A stretch of 64,000 nt of DNA from Calliopsis andreniformis (Eukaryota; Arthropoda; Insecta; Hymenoptera; Andrenidae), in contig NW_027480423.1 of assembly GCF_051401765.1 (NCBI RefSeq), forward strand, positions 2,480,001-2,544,000. The letters run 5' to 3'. This document shows, piece after piece, positions 11,401 through 26,600 of this stretch (positions within the stretch are counted from its first letter, which is position 1; each line of letters starts with the position of its first letter). The translations under genes and the position numbers were made by a program. Below the pieces are notes generated by a model. That model saw nothing but the letters and a program-made list of their open reading frames with translations, was not told the DNA's origin and ran no database searches.

Positions 11401-14400
11401 CACTATATAAATACAACAGTTTTTCCATCGTATAAAACGAATAATTGAAACCAGTATGAAAGTTAACGTCATTTCTACTTTCCGGGCTACCTAGGCTTGA
11501 CCATAGGGCGTTGCACCAACAGATTGAATAGTTAGGGCCTTAGAAGTCAACGCCAGAAGCATAAAGTACAATAAAGATGCAAAAGTTTTTCCATCGTATA
11601 ACAGGAATAACTGCAAACAGTGTGAAAATCATGGTCATTTCTACGTTCCGGGCAACCTCGGCTTCACTCTAGGGCGTTGCGGCACCAGATCGAATAGTTA
11701 GGGCATTAGAGATCAACCCCCGAAGGATAAAATACAAAATAAATAATTCAGTTTTTCCATCGTATAAAACGAATAATTGCAACCAGTGTGGAAGCTATGG
11801 TCATTTCTACGTTCCGGGCTACCTAGGCTTCACTCTAGGGCGTTGCACCAACAGCTCGAATAGTTAGGGCCTAAGAAGTCAACGCCAGAAGCATAGAACA
11901 CTATATAAATACAACAGTTTTTCCATCATATAAAACGAATAATTGCAACCAGGATGAAAGTTATGGTCATTTCTACTTTCCGGGCAACCTAGGCTTCACT
12001 CTAGGGCGTTGCCCCACCAGGTCGAATAGTTAGGGCCTTAGAAGTCAACGCCCGAAGCATAAAACACAAAATAAATAAAACAGCTTTTCCATCGCATAAA
12101 ACCAATAATTGCAACCAGTGTGAAGGTAATGGTCATTTCTACGTTCCGGGCAACTTAGGTGTCACCCTAGGGCGTTGCACCAACAGACTGAATAGTTAGG
12201 GCCTTAGAAGTCAATGCCCGAAGCATAAAATACAATATAAATACAACAGCGTTTCCATCGTATAAAACGGATAATTGCAACCAGTATGAAAGTTAACGTC
12301 ATTTCTACCTTCCGCGCAACATAGGCTTCACCCTTGGGCGTTGCACCAACAGATTGAATAGTTAGGGCCTTAGAAGTCAACGCCCGAAGCATAAAATACA
12401 AAATAAATAAAACAGTTTTTCCATCGTATAAAACGAATAATTACAACCAGTATAAAAGTTAACGTCATTTCTACTTTCCGGGCAACATAGGCTTCACCCT
12501 TGGGCGTTGCACCAACAGATTGAATAGTTAGGGCCTTAGAAGTCAACGCCCGAAGCATAAAATACAAAATAAATAGAACAGTTTTTCCATCGTATAAAAC
12601 GAATAATTGCTACCGGTGTGAAAGCTATGGTCATTTCTCCGTTCCGGGCAACCTAGGCTTCACTCTAGGGCGTTGCTCCACCAGATCGAATAGTTAGGGC
12701 CTTAGAAGTCAACGCCAGAAGCATAAAATACAGAATAAATAAAACAGTTTTTCCATCGTATAAAACGAATAATTGCAACCAGTGTGGAAGTTATGGTCAT
12801 TTCTACGTTCCGGGCAACCTAGGCTGCACTCTAGGGCGTTGTTCCATCAGATGCAATAGTTAGGGCCTAAGAAGTCAACGCCAGAAGCATAAAACACTAT
12901 ATAAATACAACAGTTTTTCCATCATACAAAAAGGAATGATAGCAACCAGTGTGAAAGTTATGGTCATTTCTACGTTCCGGGGAACATAGGCTTCACTCTA
13001 AGGCGTTGCGCCACCAGATCGAATAGTTAGGGCCTTAGAAGTCAACGCCCGAAGCATAAAATACAAAATAAATAAAACAGTTTTTCCATCGTATAAAACG
13101 AATAATTGCAACCAGTATGAAAGTTAACGTCATTTCTACTTTCCGGGCAACATAGGCTTCACCCTTGGGCATTGCACCAACAGATTGAATAGTTAGGGCC
13201 TTAGAAGTTAACGCCAGAAGCATAAAATACAAAATAAATAGAACAGTTTTTCCATCGTATAAAACGAATAATTGCAACCAGTGTGAAGGTAATGGTTTTT
13301 CCTACGTTCCGGGCAACCTAGGCTTCAATCTAGGGCGGTGCTCCACCAGATCGAATAGCTAGGGCCTTAGAAGTCAACGCCTGAAGTATAAAATACAATA
13401 AAAATGCAACTGTCTTTCCATCCTATAACAGGAATAACTGCAACCCGTGTGAAAGTGATGGTCATTTCTACGTTCCAGGCAACCTAGGATTCACCCTAGG
13501 GCGTTGTTCCACCAGATGGAATAGTTAGGGCCTAAGAAGTCAACGCCAGAAGCATAAAACACTATATAAATACAACAGCTTTTCCAACATATAAAACGGA
13601 TAATTGCAACCAGGATGAAAGTTATGGTCATTTCTACTTTCCGGGCAACCTAGGTTTCACACTGGGGCGTTGCTCCAACAGATTGAATAGTTAGGGCCTT
13701 AGAAGTCAATGCCCGAAGCATAAAATACAATATAAATACAACAGTTTTTCCATCGTATAAAACGAATAATTGCAACCAGTAAGAAAGTTAACGTCGTTCC
13801 TACTTTCCGGGCAACCTAGGCTTCACCCTAGGGCGTTGCACCAACAGATTGAATAGTTAGGGCCTTAGAAGTCAACGCCCGAAGCATAAAATACAAAATA
13901 AACAGAACAGTTTTTCCATCGTATAAAACGAATAATTGCTACCGGTGTGAAAGTTATGGTGATTTCTCCGTTCCGGGCAGCCTAGGCTTCACTCTAGGGC
14001 ATTGCTCCACCAGATCGAATAGTTCGGGCCTTAGAAGTCAACGCCAGAAGCATAAAATACAGAATAAATAAAACAGTTTTTCCATCATATAAAGCGAATA
14101 ATTGCAACCAGGATGAAATTTATGGTCATTTCTACTTTCCGGGCAACCTAGGCTTCACTCTAGGGCGTTGCCCCACCAGATCGAATAGTCAGGGCCTTAG
14201 AAGTCAATGCCCGAAGCATAAAACACAAAATAAATAAAACAGCTTTTCCATCGCATAAAACGATTAATTGCAACCAGTATGAAAGTTAACGTCATTTCTA
14301 CCTTCCGGGCAACATAGGCTTCACCTTGGGCGTTGCACCAACAGATTTAATAGTTAGGGCATTAGAAGTCAACGCCCGAAGCATGAAATACAAAATAAAT

Positions 14401-17400
14401 AGAACAGTTTTTCCATCGTATAAAACGAATAATTGCAACCAGTGGGAAGGTAATGGTCATTTCTACGTTCCGGGGAACTTAGGCGTCACCCTAGGGCGTT
14501 GCTCCATCACATCTAATAGCAACGGCCTTAGAAGTCAACCCCAGATGAATAAAATACATAAAAGATGCCACAGCTTTTACATCGTATAAAACTAATAATT
14601 GCAACCAGTGTGAAAGTTATGGTCATTTCTACGTTCCGGGCAACCTAGGCTTCACTCTAGGGCGTTGCGCCACCAGATCGAATAGTTAGGGCCTTAGAAG
14701 TCAACGCCAGAAGCATAAAACACTATATAAATACAACAGTTTTTCCATCATATAAGGCGAATTATTGCAACCAGGATGAAATTTATGGTCATTTCTACTT
14801 TCCGGGCAACCTAGGCTTCACTCTAGGGCGTTGCCCCACCAGATCGAATAGCTAGGGCCTTAGAAGTCAATGCCCGAAGCATAAAACACAAAATAAATAA
14901 AACAGCTTTTCCATCGCATAAAACGAATAATTGCAACCAGTATGAAAGTTAACGTCATTTCTACCTTCCGGGCAACATAGGCTTCACCTTGGGCGTTGCA
15001 CCAACAGATTTAATAGTTAGGGCCTTAGAAGTCAACGCCCGAAGCATGAAATACAAAATAAATAGAACAGTTTTTCCATCGTATAGAACGAATAATTGCA
15101 ACCAGTGTGAAGGTAATGGTCATTTCTACGTTCCGGGGAACTTAGGCGTCACCCTAGGGCGTTGCTCCACCTCATCTAATAGCAACGGCCTTAGAAGTCA
15201 ACCCCAGATGAATAAAATACATAAAAGATGCCACAGCTTTTCCATCGTATAAAACTAATAATTGCAACCAGTGTGAAAGTTATGGTCATTTCAACGTTCC
15301 GGGCAACCTAGGCTTCACTCTAGAGCGTTGCGCCACCAGATCGAATAGTTAGGGCCTTAGAAGTCAACGCCCGAAGCATAAAATACAAAATAAATAAAAC
15401 AGTTTTTCCATCGTGTAAAAAGAATAATTGCAACCAGTATGAAAGTTAACGTCATTTCTACATTCCGGGCAACATAGGCTTCACCCTTGGGCGTTGCACC
15501 AACAGATTGAATAGTTAGCGCCTTAGCAGTCAACGCCCGAAGCATAAGATACAAAATAAATAGAACAGTTTTTCCATCGTATAAAAAGAATAATTGCTAC
15601 CGGTGTGAAAGTTATGGTCATTTCTCCGTTCCGGGCAACCTAGGCTTCACTCTAGGGCGTTGCTCCACCGGATCGAATGGTTAGGGCCTTCGAAGTCAAC
15701 GCCAGAAGCATAAAATACAAAATAAATAAAACAGTTTTTCCATCGTATAAAACGAATAATTGCTACCAGTGTGAAAGTTATGGTCATTTCTACGTTACGC
15801 GCAACCTAGGCATCACCCGAGGGCGTTGTTCCACCAGATGGAATAGTTAGGGCCAAAGAGTTCAACGCCAGAATCATAAAATACGATATAAATACAACAG
15901 CTTTTCCATCGTATAAAACGAATAATTGCAACCAGTGTGGAAGTTATGGTCATTTCTACGTTCCGGGAAACCTAGGCTTCACTCTAGGGCGTTGTTCCAC
16001 CAGATGCAATAATTAGGGCCTAAGAAGTCAACGCCAGAAGCATAAAACTCTATATAAATACAACAGTTTTTCCATCATATAAAACGAATAATTGCAACCA
16101 GGATGAAAGTTATTGTCATTTCTACTTTCCGGGCAACCTAGGCATCACTCTAGGGCGTTGCGCCACCAGATCGAATAGTTAGGGCATTAGAAGTCAACGC
16201 CCGAAGCATAAAATACAAAATAAATAAAACAGTTTTTCCATCGTATAAAACGAATAATTGCAACCAGTATGATAGTTAACGTCATTTCTACTTTCCGGGC
16301 AACATAGGCTTCACCCTTGGGCGTTGCACCAACAGATTGAATAGTTAGGCCCTTAGAAGTCAACGCCAGAAGCATAAAATACGAGATAAATACAACAGCT
16401 TTTCCATCGTATAAAACGAATAATTGCAACGATTGTGGATGTTATGGTCATGTCTACGTGCCGGGCAACCTAGGCTTCACTCTAGGGCGTTGTTCCACCA
16501 GATGGAATAGCTAGGGCCTAAGAAGTCAACGCCAGAAGCATAAAACACTATGTAAATACAACAGTTTTTCCATCATATAAAACGAATGATAGCAACCAGT
16601 GTGAAGGTAATGGTCATTTCTACGTTCCAGGCAACTTCGGCGTCACCCTAGGGCGTTGCTCCACCACATCTAATAGCAACGGCCTTAGAAGTCAGCCCCA
16701 GATGAATAAAATACATAAAAGATGCCACAGCTTTTCCATCGTATAAAACGAATAATTGCAACCAGTGTGAAAGTTATGGTCATTTCTACGTTCCGGGCAA
16801 CATAGGCTTCACTCTAGGGCGTCGCGCCACCAGATCGAAGAGTTAGGGCCTTGGAAGTCAACGCCCGAAGCATAAAATACAAAATACATAAAACAGCTTT
16901 TCCATCGTATAAAACGAATAATTGCAACCAGTATGAAAGTTAACGTCATTTCTACTTTCCGGGCAACATAGGCTTCACCCTTGGGCGTTGCACCAACAGA
17001 TTGAATAGTTAGGGCCTTAGCAATCAACGCCCGAAGCATAAAATACAAAATGAATAGAACACTTTTTCCATCGTATAAAAAGAATAATTGCTACCGGTGT
17101 GAAAGTTATGGTCATTTCTCCGTTCCGGGCAACCTAGGCTTCACTCTAGGGCGTTGCTCCACCGGATCGAATGGTTAGGGCCTTAGAAGTCAACGCCAGA
17201 AGCATAAAATACAAAATAAATAAAACAGTATTTCCATCGTATAAAACGAATAATTGCTACCAGTGTGAAAGTTATGGTCATTTCTACGTTACGCGCAACC
17301 TGGGCTTCACCCGAGGGCGTTCCTCCACCAGATCGAATAGTTAGGGCCTTAGAAGTCAACGCCCGAAGCATAAAATACAAAATAAATAAAACAGGTTTTC

Positions 17401-17620
17401 CATCGTATAAAACGAATAATTGCAACCAGTATGAAAGTTAACGTCATTTCTACTTTCGGGGCAACATAGGCTTCACCCGTGGGCGTTGCACCAACAGATT
17501 GAATAGTTAGGCCCTTAGAAGTCAACGCCAGAAGCATAAAATACGATATAAATACAACAGTTTTTCCATCGCATAAAACGAATAATTGCAACCAGTATGA
17601 AAGTTAACGTCATTTCTACC

Positions 17621-20600
17621 TTCCGGGCAACATAGGCTTCACCCTTGGGCGTTGCACCAACAGATTGAATAGTTAGGCCCTTAGAAGTCAACGCCAGAAG
17701 CATAAAATACAAGATAAATACAGCAGCTTTTCCATCGTATAAAACGAATAATTGCAACCAGTGTGGAAGTTATGGTCATGTCTACGTTCCGGGCAACCTA
17801 GGCTTCACTCTAGGGCGTTGTTCCACCAGATGGAATAGCTAGGGCCTAAGAAGTCAACGCCAGAAGCATAAAACACTATATAAATACAACAGTTTTTCCA
17901 TCATATAAAACGAATGATAGCAACCAGTGTGAAGGTAATGGTCATTTCTACGTTCCAGGCAACTTAGGCGTCACCCTAGGGCGTTGCTCCACCACATCTA
18001 ATAGCAACGGCCTTAGAAGTCAGCCCCAGATGAATAAAATACATAAAAGATGCCACAGCTTTTCCATCGTATAAAACGAATAATTGCAACCAGTGTGAAA
18101 GTTATGGTCATTTCTACGTTCCGGGCAACATAGGCCTCACTCTAGGGCGTGGCGCCACCAGATCGAATAGTTAGGGCCTTAGAAGTCAACGCCAGAAGCA
18201 TAAAATACGATATAAATACAACAGCTTTTCCATCGTATAAAACGAATAATTGCAACCAGTGTGGAAGTTATGGTCATTTCTACGTTCCGGGCAACCTAGG
18301 CTTCACTCTAGGGCGTTGTTCCACCAGATGGAATAGCTAGGGCCTAAGAAGTCAACGCCAGAAGCATAAAACACTATATAAATACAACAGTTTTTCCATC
18401 ATATAAAACGAATGATAGCAACCAGTGTGAAAGTTATGCTCATTTCTACGTTCCGGGCAACATAGGCTTCACTCTAGGGCTTCGCGCCACCAGATCGAAT
18501 AGTTAGGGCCTTAGAAGTCAACGCCCGTAGCATAAAATACAAAATACATAAAACAGCTTTTCCATCGTATAAAACGAATAATTGCAACCAGTATGAACGT
18601 TATGGTCATTTCTACGTTCCGCGCAACCTAGGCTTCACTCTAGGGCGTTGCTCCACCAGATTGAATAGTTAGGGCCTTAGCAATCAACGCCCGAAGCATA
18701 AAATACAAAATAAATAGAACACTTTTTCCATCGTATAAAAAGAATAATTGCTACCGGTGTGAAAGTTATGGTCATTTCTCCGTTCCGGGCAACCTAGGCT
18801 TCACTCTAGGGCGTTGCTCCACCGGATCGAATGGTTAGGGCCTTAGAAGTCAACGCCAGAAGCTTAAGATACAAAATAAATAGAACAGTTTTTCCATCGT
18901 ATAAAAAGGATAATTGCTACCGGTGTGAAAGTTATGGTCATTTCTCCGTTCCGGGCAACCTAGGCTTCACTCTAGGGCGTTGCTCCACCGGATCGAATGG
19001 TTAGGGCCTTAGAAGTCAACGCCAGAAGCATAAAATACAAAATAAATAAAACAGTTTTTCCATCGTATAAAACGAATAATTGCTACCAGTGTGAAAGTTA
19101 TGGTCATTTCTACGTTACGCGCAACCTAGGCATCACCCGAGGGCGTTGTTCCACCAGATGGAATAGTTAGGGCCTAAGAGTTCAACGCCAGAATCATAAA
19201 ATACGATATAAATACAACAGCTTTTCCATCGTATAAAACGAATAATTGCAACCAGTGTGGAAGTTATGGTCATTTCTACGTTCCGGGCAACCTAGGCTTC
19301 ACTCTAGGGCGTTGCGCCACCAGATCGAATAGCTAGGGCCTTAGAAGTCAACGCCAGAAGCATAAAACACTATATAAATACAACAGTTTTTCCATCATAT
19401 AAAGCGAATAATTGCAACCAGGATGAAATTTATGGTCATTTCTACTTTCCGGGCAACCTAGGCTTCACTCTAGGGAGTTGCCCCACCAGATCGAATAGCT
19501 AGGGCCTTAGAAGTCAATGCCCGAAGCATAAAACACAAAATAAATAAAACAGCTTTTCCATCGCATAAAACGAATAATTGCAACCAGTATGAAAGTTAAC
19601 GTCATTTCTACCTTCCGGGCAACATAGGCTTCACCTTGGGCGTTGCACCAACAGATTTAATAGTTAGGGCCTTAGAAGTCAACGCCCGAAGCATGAAATA
19701 CAAAATAAATAGAACAGTTTTTCCATCGTATAAAACGAATAATTGCAACCAGTGTGAAGGTAATGGTCATTTCTACGTTCCGGGGAACTTAGGCGTCACC
19801 CTAGGGCGTTGCTCCACCACATCTAATAGCAACGGCCTTAGAAGTCAACCCCAGATGAATAAAATACATAAAAGATGCCACAGCTTTTCCATCGTATAAA
19901 ACTAATAATTGCAACCAGTGTGAAAGTTATGGTCATTTCTACGTTCCGGGCAACCTAGGCTTCACTCTAGGGCGTTGCGCCACCAGATCGAATAGTTAGG
20001 GCCTTAGAAGTCAACGCCAGAAGCATAAAATACGATATAAATACAACAGTTTTTCCATCGTATAAAACGAATAATTGCTACCAGTGTGAAAGTTATGGTC
20101 ATTTCTACGTTACGCGCAACCTAGGCATCACCCGAGGGCGTTGATCCACCAGATGGAATAGTTAGGGCCTAAGAGTTCAACGCCAGAATCATAAAATACG
20201 ATATAAATACAACAGCTTTTCCATCGTATAAAACGAATAATTGCAACCGGTGTGGAAGTTATGGTCATTTCTACGTTCCGGGCAACCTAGGCTTCACTCT
20301 AGGGCGTTGTTCCACCAGATGCAATAGTTAGGGCCTAAGAAGTCAACGCCAGAAGCATAAAACACTATATAAATACAACAGTTTTTCCATCATATAAAAC
20401 GAATAATTGCAACCAGGATGAAAGTTCTTCTACATTTCTACTTTCCGGGCAACCTAGGCTTCACCCTAGGGCGTTGCTCCAACAGATTGAGTAGCTAGGG
20501 CCTTAGAAGTCAATGCCCGAAGCATAAAATACAATATAAATACAACAGTTTTTCCATCGTATAAAACCAATAATTGAAACCAGTATGAAAGTTAACGTCA

Positions 20601-23600
20601 TTTCTACTTTCCGGGCTACCTAGGCTTCACCCTAGAGCGTTGCACCAACAGATTGAATAGTTAGGGCCTTAGAAGCCAACGCCAGAAGCATAAAGTACAA
20701 TAAAGATGCAAAAGTTTTTCCATCGTATAACAGGAATAACTGCAAACAGTGTGAAAGTTATGGTCATTTCTACGTTCCGGGCAACCTCGGCTTCACTCTA
20801 GGGCGTTGCGGCACCAGATCGAATAGTTAGGGCCTTAGAAATCAACGCCCGAAGCATAAAATACAAAATAAATAATACAGTTTTTCCATCGTATAAAACG
20901 AATAATTGCAACCAGTGTGAAAGTTATGGTCATTTCTACGTTCCGGGCAACCTAGGCTTCACTCTAGGGCGTTGCGCCACCAGATCGAATAGTTAGGGCC
21001 TTAGAAGTCTACGCCTGAAGCATAAAATACAAAATAAATAAAACAGTTTTTCCATCGTATAAAAAGAATAATTGCAACCAGTATGAAAGTTAACGTCATT
21101 TCTACATTCCGGGCAACATAGGCTTCACCCTTGGGCGTTGCACCAACAGATTGAATAGTTAGGGCCTTAGCAGTCAACGCCCGAAGCATAAGATACAAAA
21201 TAAATAGAACAGTTTTTCCATCGTATAAAAAGAATAATTGCTACCGTTGTGAAAGTTATGGTCATTTCTCCGTTCCGGGCAACCTAGGCTTCACTCTAGG
21301 GCGTTGCTCCACCGGATCGAATGGTTAGGGCCTTAGAAGTCAACGCCAGAAGCATAAAATACAAAATAAATAAAACAGTTTTTCCATCGTATAAAACGAA
21401 TAATTGCAACCAGTATGATAGTTAACGTCATTTCTACTTTCCGGGCAACATAGGCTTCACCCTTGGGCGTTGCACCAACAGATTGAATAGTTAGGCCCTT
21501 AGAAGTCAACGCCAGAAGCATAAAATACGAGATAAATACAACAGCTTTTCCATCGTATAAAACGAATAATTGCAACGAGTGTGGAAGTTATGGTCATGTC
21601 TACGTTCCGGGCAACCTAGGCTTCACTCTAGGGCGTTGTTCCACCAGATGGAATAGCTAGGGCCTAAGAAGTCAACGACAGAAGCATAAAACACTATATA
21701 AATACAACAGTTTTTCCATCATATAAAACGAATGATAGCACCCAGTGTGAAGGTAATGGTCATTTCTACGTTCCAGGCAACTTAGGCGTCACCCTAGGGC
21801 GTTGCTCCACCACATCTAATAGCAACGGCCTTAGAAGTCAGCCCCAGATGAATAAAATACATAAAAGATGCCACAGCTTTTCCATCGTATAAAACGAATA
21901 ATTGCAACCAGTGTGAAAGTTATGGTCATTTCTACGTTCCGGGCAACATAGGCTTCACTCTAGGGCGTCGCTCCACCAGATCGAATAGTTAGGGCCTTAG
22001 AAGTCAACGCCCGAAGCATAAAATACAAAATACATAAAACAGCTTTTCCATCGTATAAAACGAATAATTGCAACCAGTATGAAAGTTAACGTCATTTCTA
22101 CTTTCCGGGCAACATAGGCTTCACCCTTGGGCGTTGCACCAACAGATTGAATAGTTAGGGCCTTAGCAACCAACGCCCGAAGCATAAAATACAAAATGAA
22201 TAGAACACTTTTTCCATCGTATAAAAAGAATAATTGCTACCGGTGTGAAAGTTATGGTCATTTCTCCGTTCCGGGCAACCTAGGCTTCACTCTAGGGCGT
22301 TGCTCCACCGGATCGAATGGTTAGGGCCTTAGAAGTCAACGCCAGAAGCATAAAATACAAAATAAATAAAACAGTTTTTCCATCGTATAAAACGAATAAT
22401 TGCTACCAGTGTGAAAGTTATGGTCATTTCTACGTTACGCGCAACCTGGGCTTCACCCGAGGGCGTTCCTCCACCAGATCGAATAGTTAGGGCCTTAGAA
22501 GTCAACGCCCGAAGCATAAAATACAAAATAAATAAAACAGGTTTTCCATCGTATAAAACGAATAATTGCAACCAGTATGAAAGTTAACGTCATTTCTACT
22601 TTCGGGGCAACATAGGCTTCACCCTTGGGCGTTGCACCAACAGATTGAATAGTTAGGCCCTTAGAAGTCAACGCCAGAAGCATAAAATACGATATAAATA
22701 CAACAGTTTTTCCATCGCATAAAACGAATAATTGCAACCAGTATGAAAGTTAACGTCATTTCTACCTTCCGGGCAACATAGGCTTCACCTTGGACGTTGC
22801 ACCAACAGATTTAATAGTTAGGGCCTTAGAAGTCAACGCCCGAAGCATGAAATACAAAATAAATAGAACAGTTTTTCCATCGTATAAAACGAATAATTGC
22901 AACCAGTGTGAAGGTAATGGTCATTTCTACGTTCCGGGGAACTTAGGCGTCACCCTAGGGCGTTGCTCCACCACATCTAATAGCAACGGCCTTAGAAGTC
23001 AACCCCAGATGAATAAAATACATAAAAGATGCCACAGCTTTTCCATCGTATAAAACTAATAATTGCAACCAGTGTGAAAGTTATGGTCATTTCTACGTTC
23101 CGGGCAACCTAGGCTTCACTCTAGGGCGTTGCACCACCAGATCGAATAGTTAGGGCCTTAGAAGTCAACGCCAGAAGCATAAAATACGATATAAATACAA
23201 CAGTTTTTCCATCGTATAAAACGAATAATTGCTACCAGTGTGAAAGTTATGGTCATTTCTACGTTACGCGCCACCTAGGCTTCACCCGAGGGCGTTGATC
23301 CACCAGATGGAATAGTTAGGGCCTAAGAGTTCAACGCCAGAATCATAAAATACGATATAAATACAACAGCTTTTCCATCGTATAAAACGAATAATTGCAA
23401 CCAGTGTGGAAGTTATCGTCATTACTACGTTCCGGGCAGCCTAGGCTTCACTCTAGGGCATTGCTCCACGAGATCGAATAGTTCGGGCCTTAGAAGTCAA
23501 CGTCAGAAGCATAAAATACAGAATAAATAAAACAGTTTTTCCATCGTACAAAACGAATAATTGCTACCAGTGTGAACGTTATGGTCATTTCTACGTTCCG

Positions 23601-26600
23601 CGCAACCTAGGCTTCACTCTAGGGCGTTGCTCCACCAGATCGAATGGCTAGGTCCTTAGAAGTCAACGCCAGAAGCATAAAATACGATATAAATACAACA
23701 GCTTTTCCATCGTATAAAACGAATAATTGCAACCAGTGTGGATGTTATGGTCATTTCTACGTTCCCGGCAACCTAGGCTTCACTCTAGGGCGTTGCTCGA
23801 CCAGATCGAATAGCTAGGGCCTTAGAAGTCAACGCCTGAAGTATAAAATACAATAAAAATGCAACAGTCTTTCCATCCTATAACAGGAATAACTGCAACC
23901 CGTGTGAAAGTGATGGTCATTTCTACGTTCCAGGCAACCTAGGATTCACCCTAGGTCGTAGTTCCACCAGATAGAATAGTTAGGGCCTAAGAAGTCAACG
24001 CCAGAAGCTTAAAACGCTATATAAATACAACAGCTTTTCCAACATATAAAACGGATAATTGCAACCAGGATGAAAGTAATGGTCATTTCTACTTTCCGGG
24101 CAACCTAGGTTTCACCCTGGGGCGTTGCTCCAACAGATTGAATAGTTAGGGCCTTAGAAGTCAATGCCCGAAGCATAAAATACAATATAAATACAACAGT
24201 TTTTCCATCGTATAAAACGAATAATTGCAACCAGTATGAAAGTTATCGTCATTTCTACTTTCCGGGCAACCTAGGCTTCACCCTAGGGCGTTGCACCAAC
24301 TGATTGAATAGTTAGGGCCTTAGAAGTCAACGCCCGAAGCATAAAATACAAAATAAACAGAACAGTTTTTCCATCGTATAAAACGAATAATTGCTACCGG
24401 TGTGAAATTTATGGTGATTTCTCCGTTCCGGGCAACCTAGGCTTCACTCTAGGGCATTGCTCCACCAGATCGAATAGTTAGGGCCGTAGAAGTCAACGCC
24501 AGAAGCATAAAATACAAAATAAATAAAACAGTTTTTCCACCGTATAAAACGAATAATTGCTACCAGAGTGAAATTTATGGTCACTTCTACGTTCCGCGCA
24601 ACCTCGGCTTCACCCAAGGGCGTTGTTCCACCAGATGGAATAGTTAGGGCCTAAGAAGTCAACGCCAGAAGCATAAAATACGATATAAATACAACAGTTT
24701 TTCCATTGTATAAAACGAATGATAGTAACCAGTGTGAAAGTTATGGTCATTTCTACGTTCCGGGCAACCTAGGCTTCACTCTAGGGCGTTGCTCCTCCAG
24801 ATCGAATAGTTAGGGAATTAGAAGTCAACGTCCGAAGCATAAAACACTATATAAATACAACAGTTTTTCCATCGTATAAAACGAATAATTGAAACCAGTA
24901 TGAAAGTTAACGTCATTTCTACTTTCCGGGCTACCTAGGCTTGACCATAGGGCGTTGCACCAACAGATTGAATAGTTAGGGCCTTAGAAGTCAACGCCAG
25001 AAGCATAAAGTACAATAAAGATGCAAAAGTTTTTCCATCGTATAACAGGAATAACTGCAAACAGTGTGAAAATCATGGTCATTTCTACGTTCCGGGCAAC
25101 CTCGGCTTCACTCTAGGGCGTTGCGGCACCAGATCGAATAGTTAGGGCATTAGAGATCAACCCCCGAAGGATAAAATACAAAATAAATAATTCAGTTTTT
25201 CCATCGTATAAAACGAATAATTGCAACCAGTGTGGAAGCTATGGTCATTTCTACGTTCCGGGCTACCTAGGCTTCACTCTAGGGCGTTGCACCAACAGCT
25301 CGAATAGTTAGGGCCTAAGAAGTCAACGCCAGAAGCATAGAACACTATATAAATACAACAGTTTTTCCATCATATAAAACGAATAATTGCAACCAGGATG
25401 AAAGTTATGGTCATTTCTACTTTCCGGGCAACCTAGGCTTCACTCTAGGGCGTTGCCCCACCAGGTCGAATAGTTAGGGCCTTAGAAGTCAACGCCCGAA
25501 GCATAAAACACAAAATAAATAAAACAGCTTTTCCATCGCATAAAACCAATAATTGCAACCAGTGTGAAGGTAATGGTCATTTCTACGTTCCGGGCAACTT
25601 AGGTGTCACCCTAGGGCGTTGCACCAACAGACTGAATAGTTAGGGCCTTAGAAGTCAATGCCCGAAGCATAAAATACAATATAAATACAACAGCGTTTCC
25701 ATCGTATAAAACGGATAATTGCAACCAGTATGAAAGTTAACGTCATTTCTACCTTCCGCGCAACATAGGCTTCACCCTTGGGCGTTGCACCAACAGATTG
25801 AATAGTTAGGGCCTTAGAAGTCAACGCCCGAAGCATAAAATACAAAATAAATAAAACAGTTTTTCCATCGTATAAAACGAATAATTACAACCAGTATAAA
25901 AGTTAACGTCATTTCTACTTTCCGGGCAACATAGGCTTCACCCTTGGGCGTTGCACCAACAGATTGAATAGTTAGGGCCTTAGAAGTCAACGCCCGAAGC
26001 ATAAAATACAAAATAAATAGAACAGTTTTTCCATCGTATAAAACGAATAATTGCTACCGGTGTGAAAGCTATGGTCATTTCTCCGTTCCGGGCAACCTAG
26101 GCTTCACTCTAGGGCGTTGCTCCACCAGATCGAATAGTTAGGGCCTTAGAAGTCAACGCCAGAAGCATAAAATACAGAATAAATAAAACAGTTTTTCCAT
26201 CGTATAAAACGAATAATTGCAACCAGTGTGGAAGTTATGGTCATTTCTACGTTCCGGGCAACCTAGGCTCCACTCTAGGGCGTTGTTCCATCAGATGCAA
26301 TAGTTAGGGCCTAAGAAGTCAACGCCAGAAGCATAAAACACTATATAAATACAACAGTTTTTCCATCATACAAAAAGGAATGATAGCAACCAGTGTGAAA
26401 GTTATGGTCATTTCTACGTTCCGGGGAACATAGGCTTCACTCTAAGGCGTTGCGCCACCAGATCGAATAGTTAGGGCCTTAGAAGTCAACGCCCGAAGCA
26501 TAAAATACAAAATAAATAAAACAGTTTTTCCATCGTATAAAACGAATAATTGCAACCAGTATGAAAGTTAACGTCATTTCTACTTTCCGGGCAACATAGG

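Larger units (their letters stand above)
4177..17620 (+). repeat. 13,444-bp HOR, copy 1 (81 monomers)
   Basis: Every landmark here returns exactly 13,444 bp later: for example 7803 to 21247, 9828 to 23272, 12826 to 26270, 14763 to 28207, 15172 to 28616. 81 x 166 is 13,446, so net indel content is two bases. The left limit is uncertain between 4118 and 4177. Within the unit older sub-duplications remain: 7.85-9.3 kb matches 16.15-17.6 kb at offset 8,298, and 14.1-14.9 kb matches 14.75-15.5 kb at offset 663. There are no genes; the unit holds the common, GTTAAC and CATCTAATAG monomer classes in an irregular order. Confidence 0.92.
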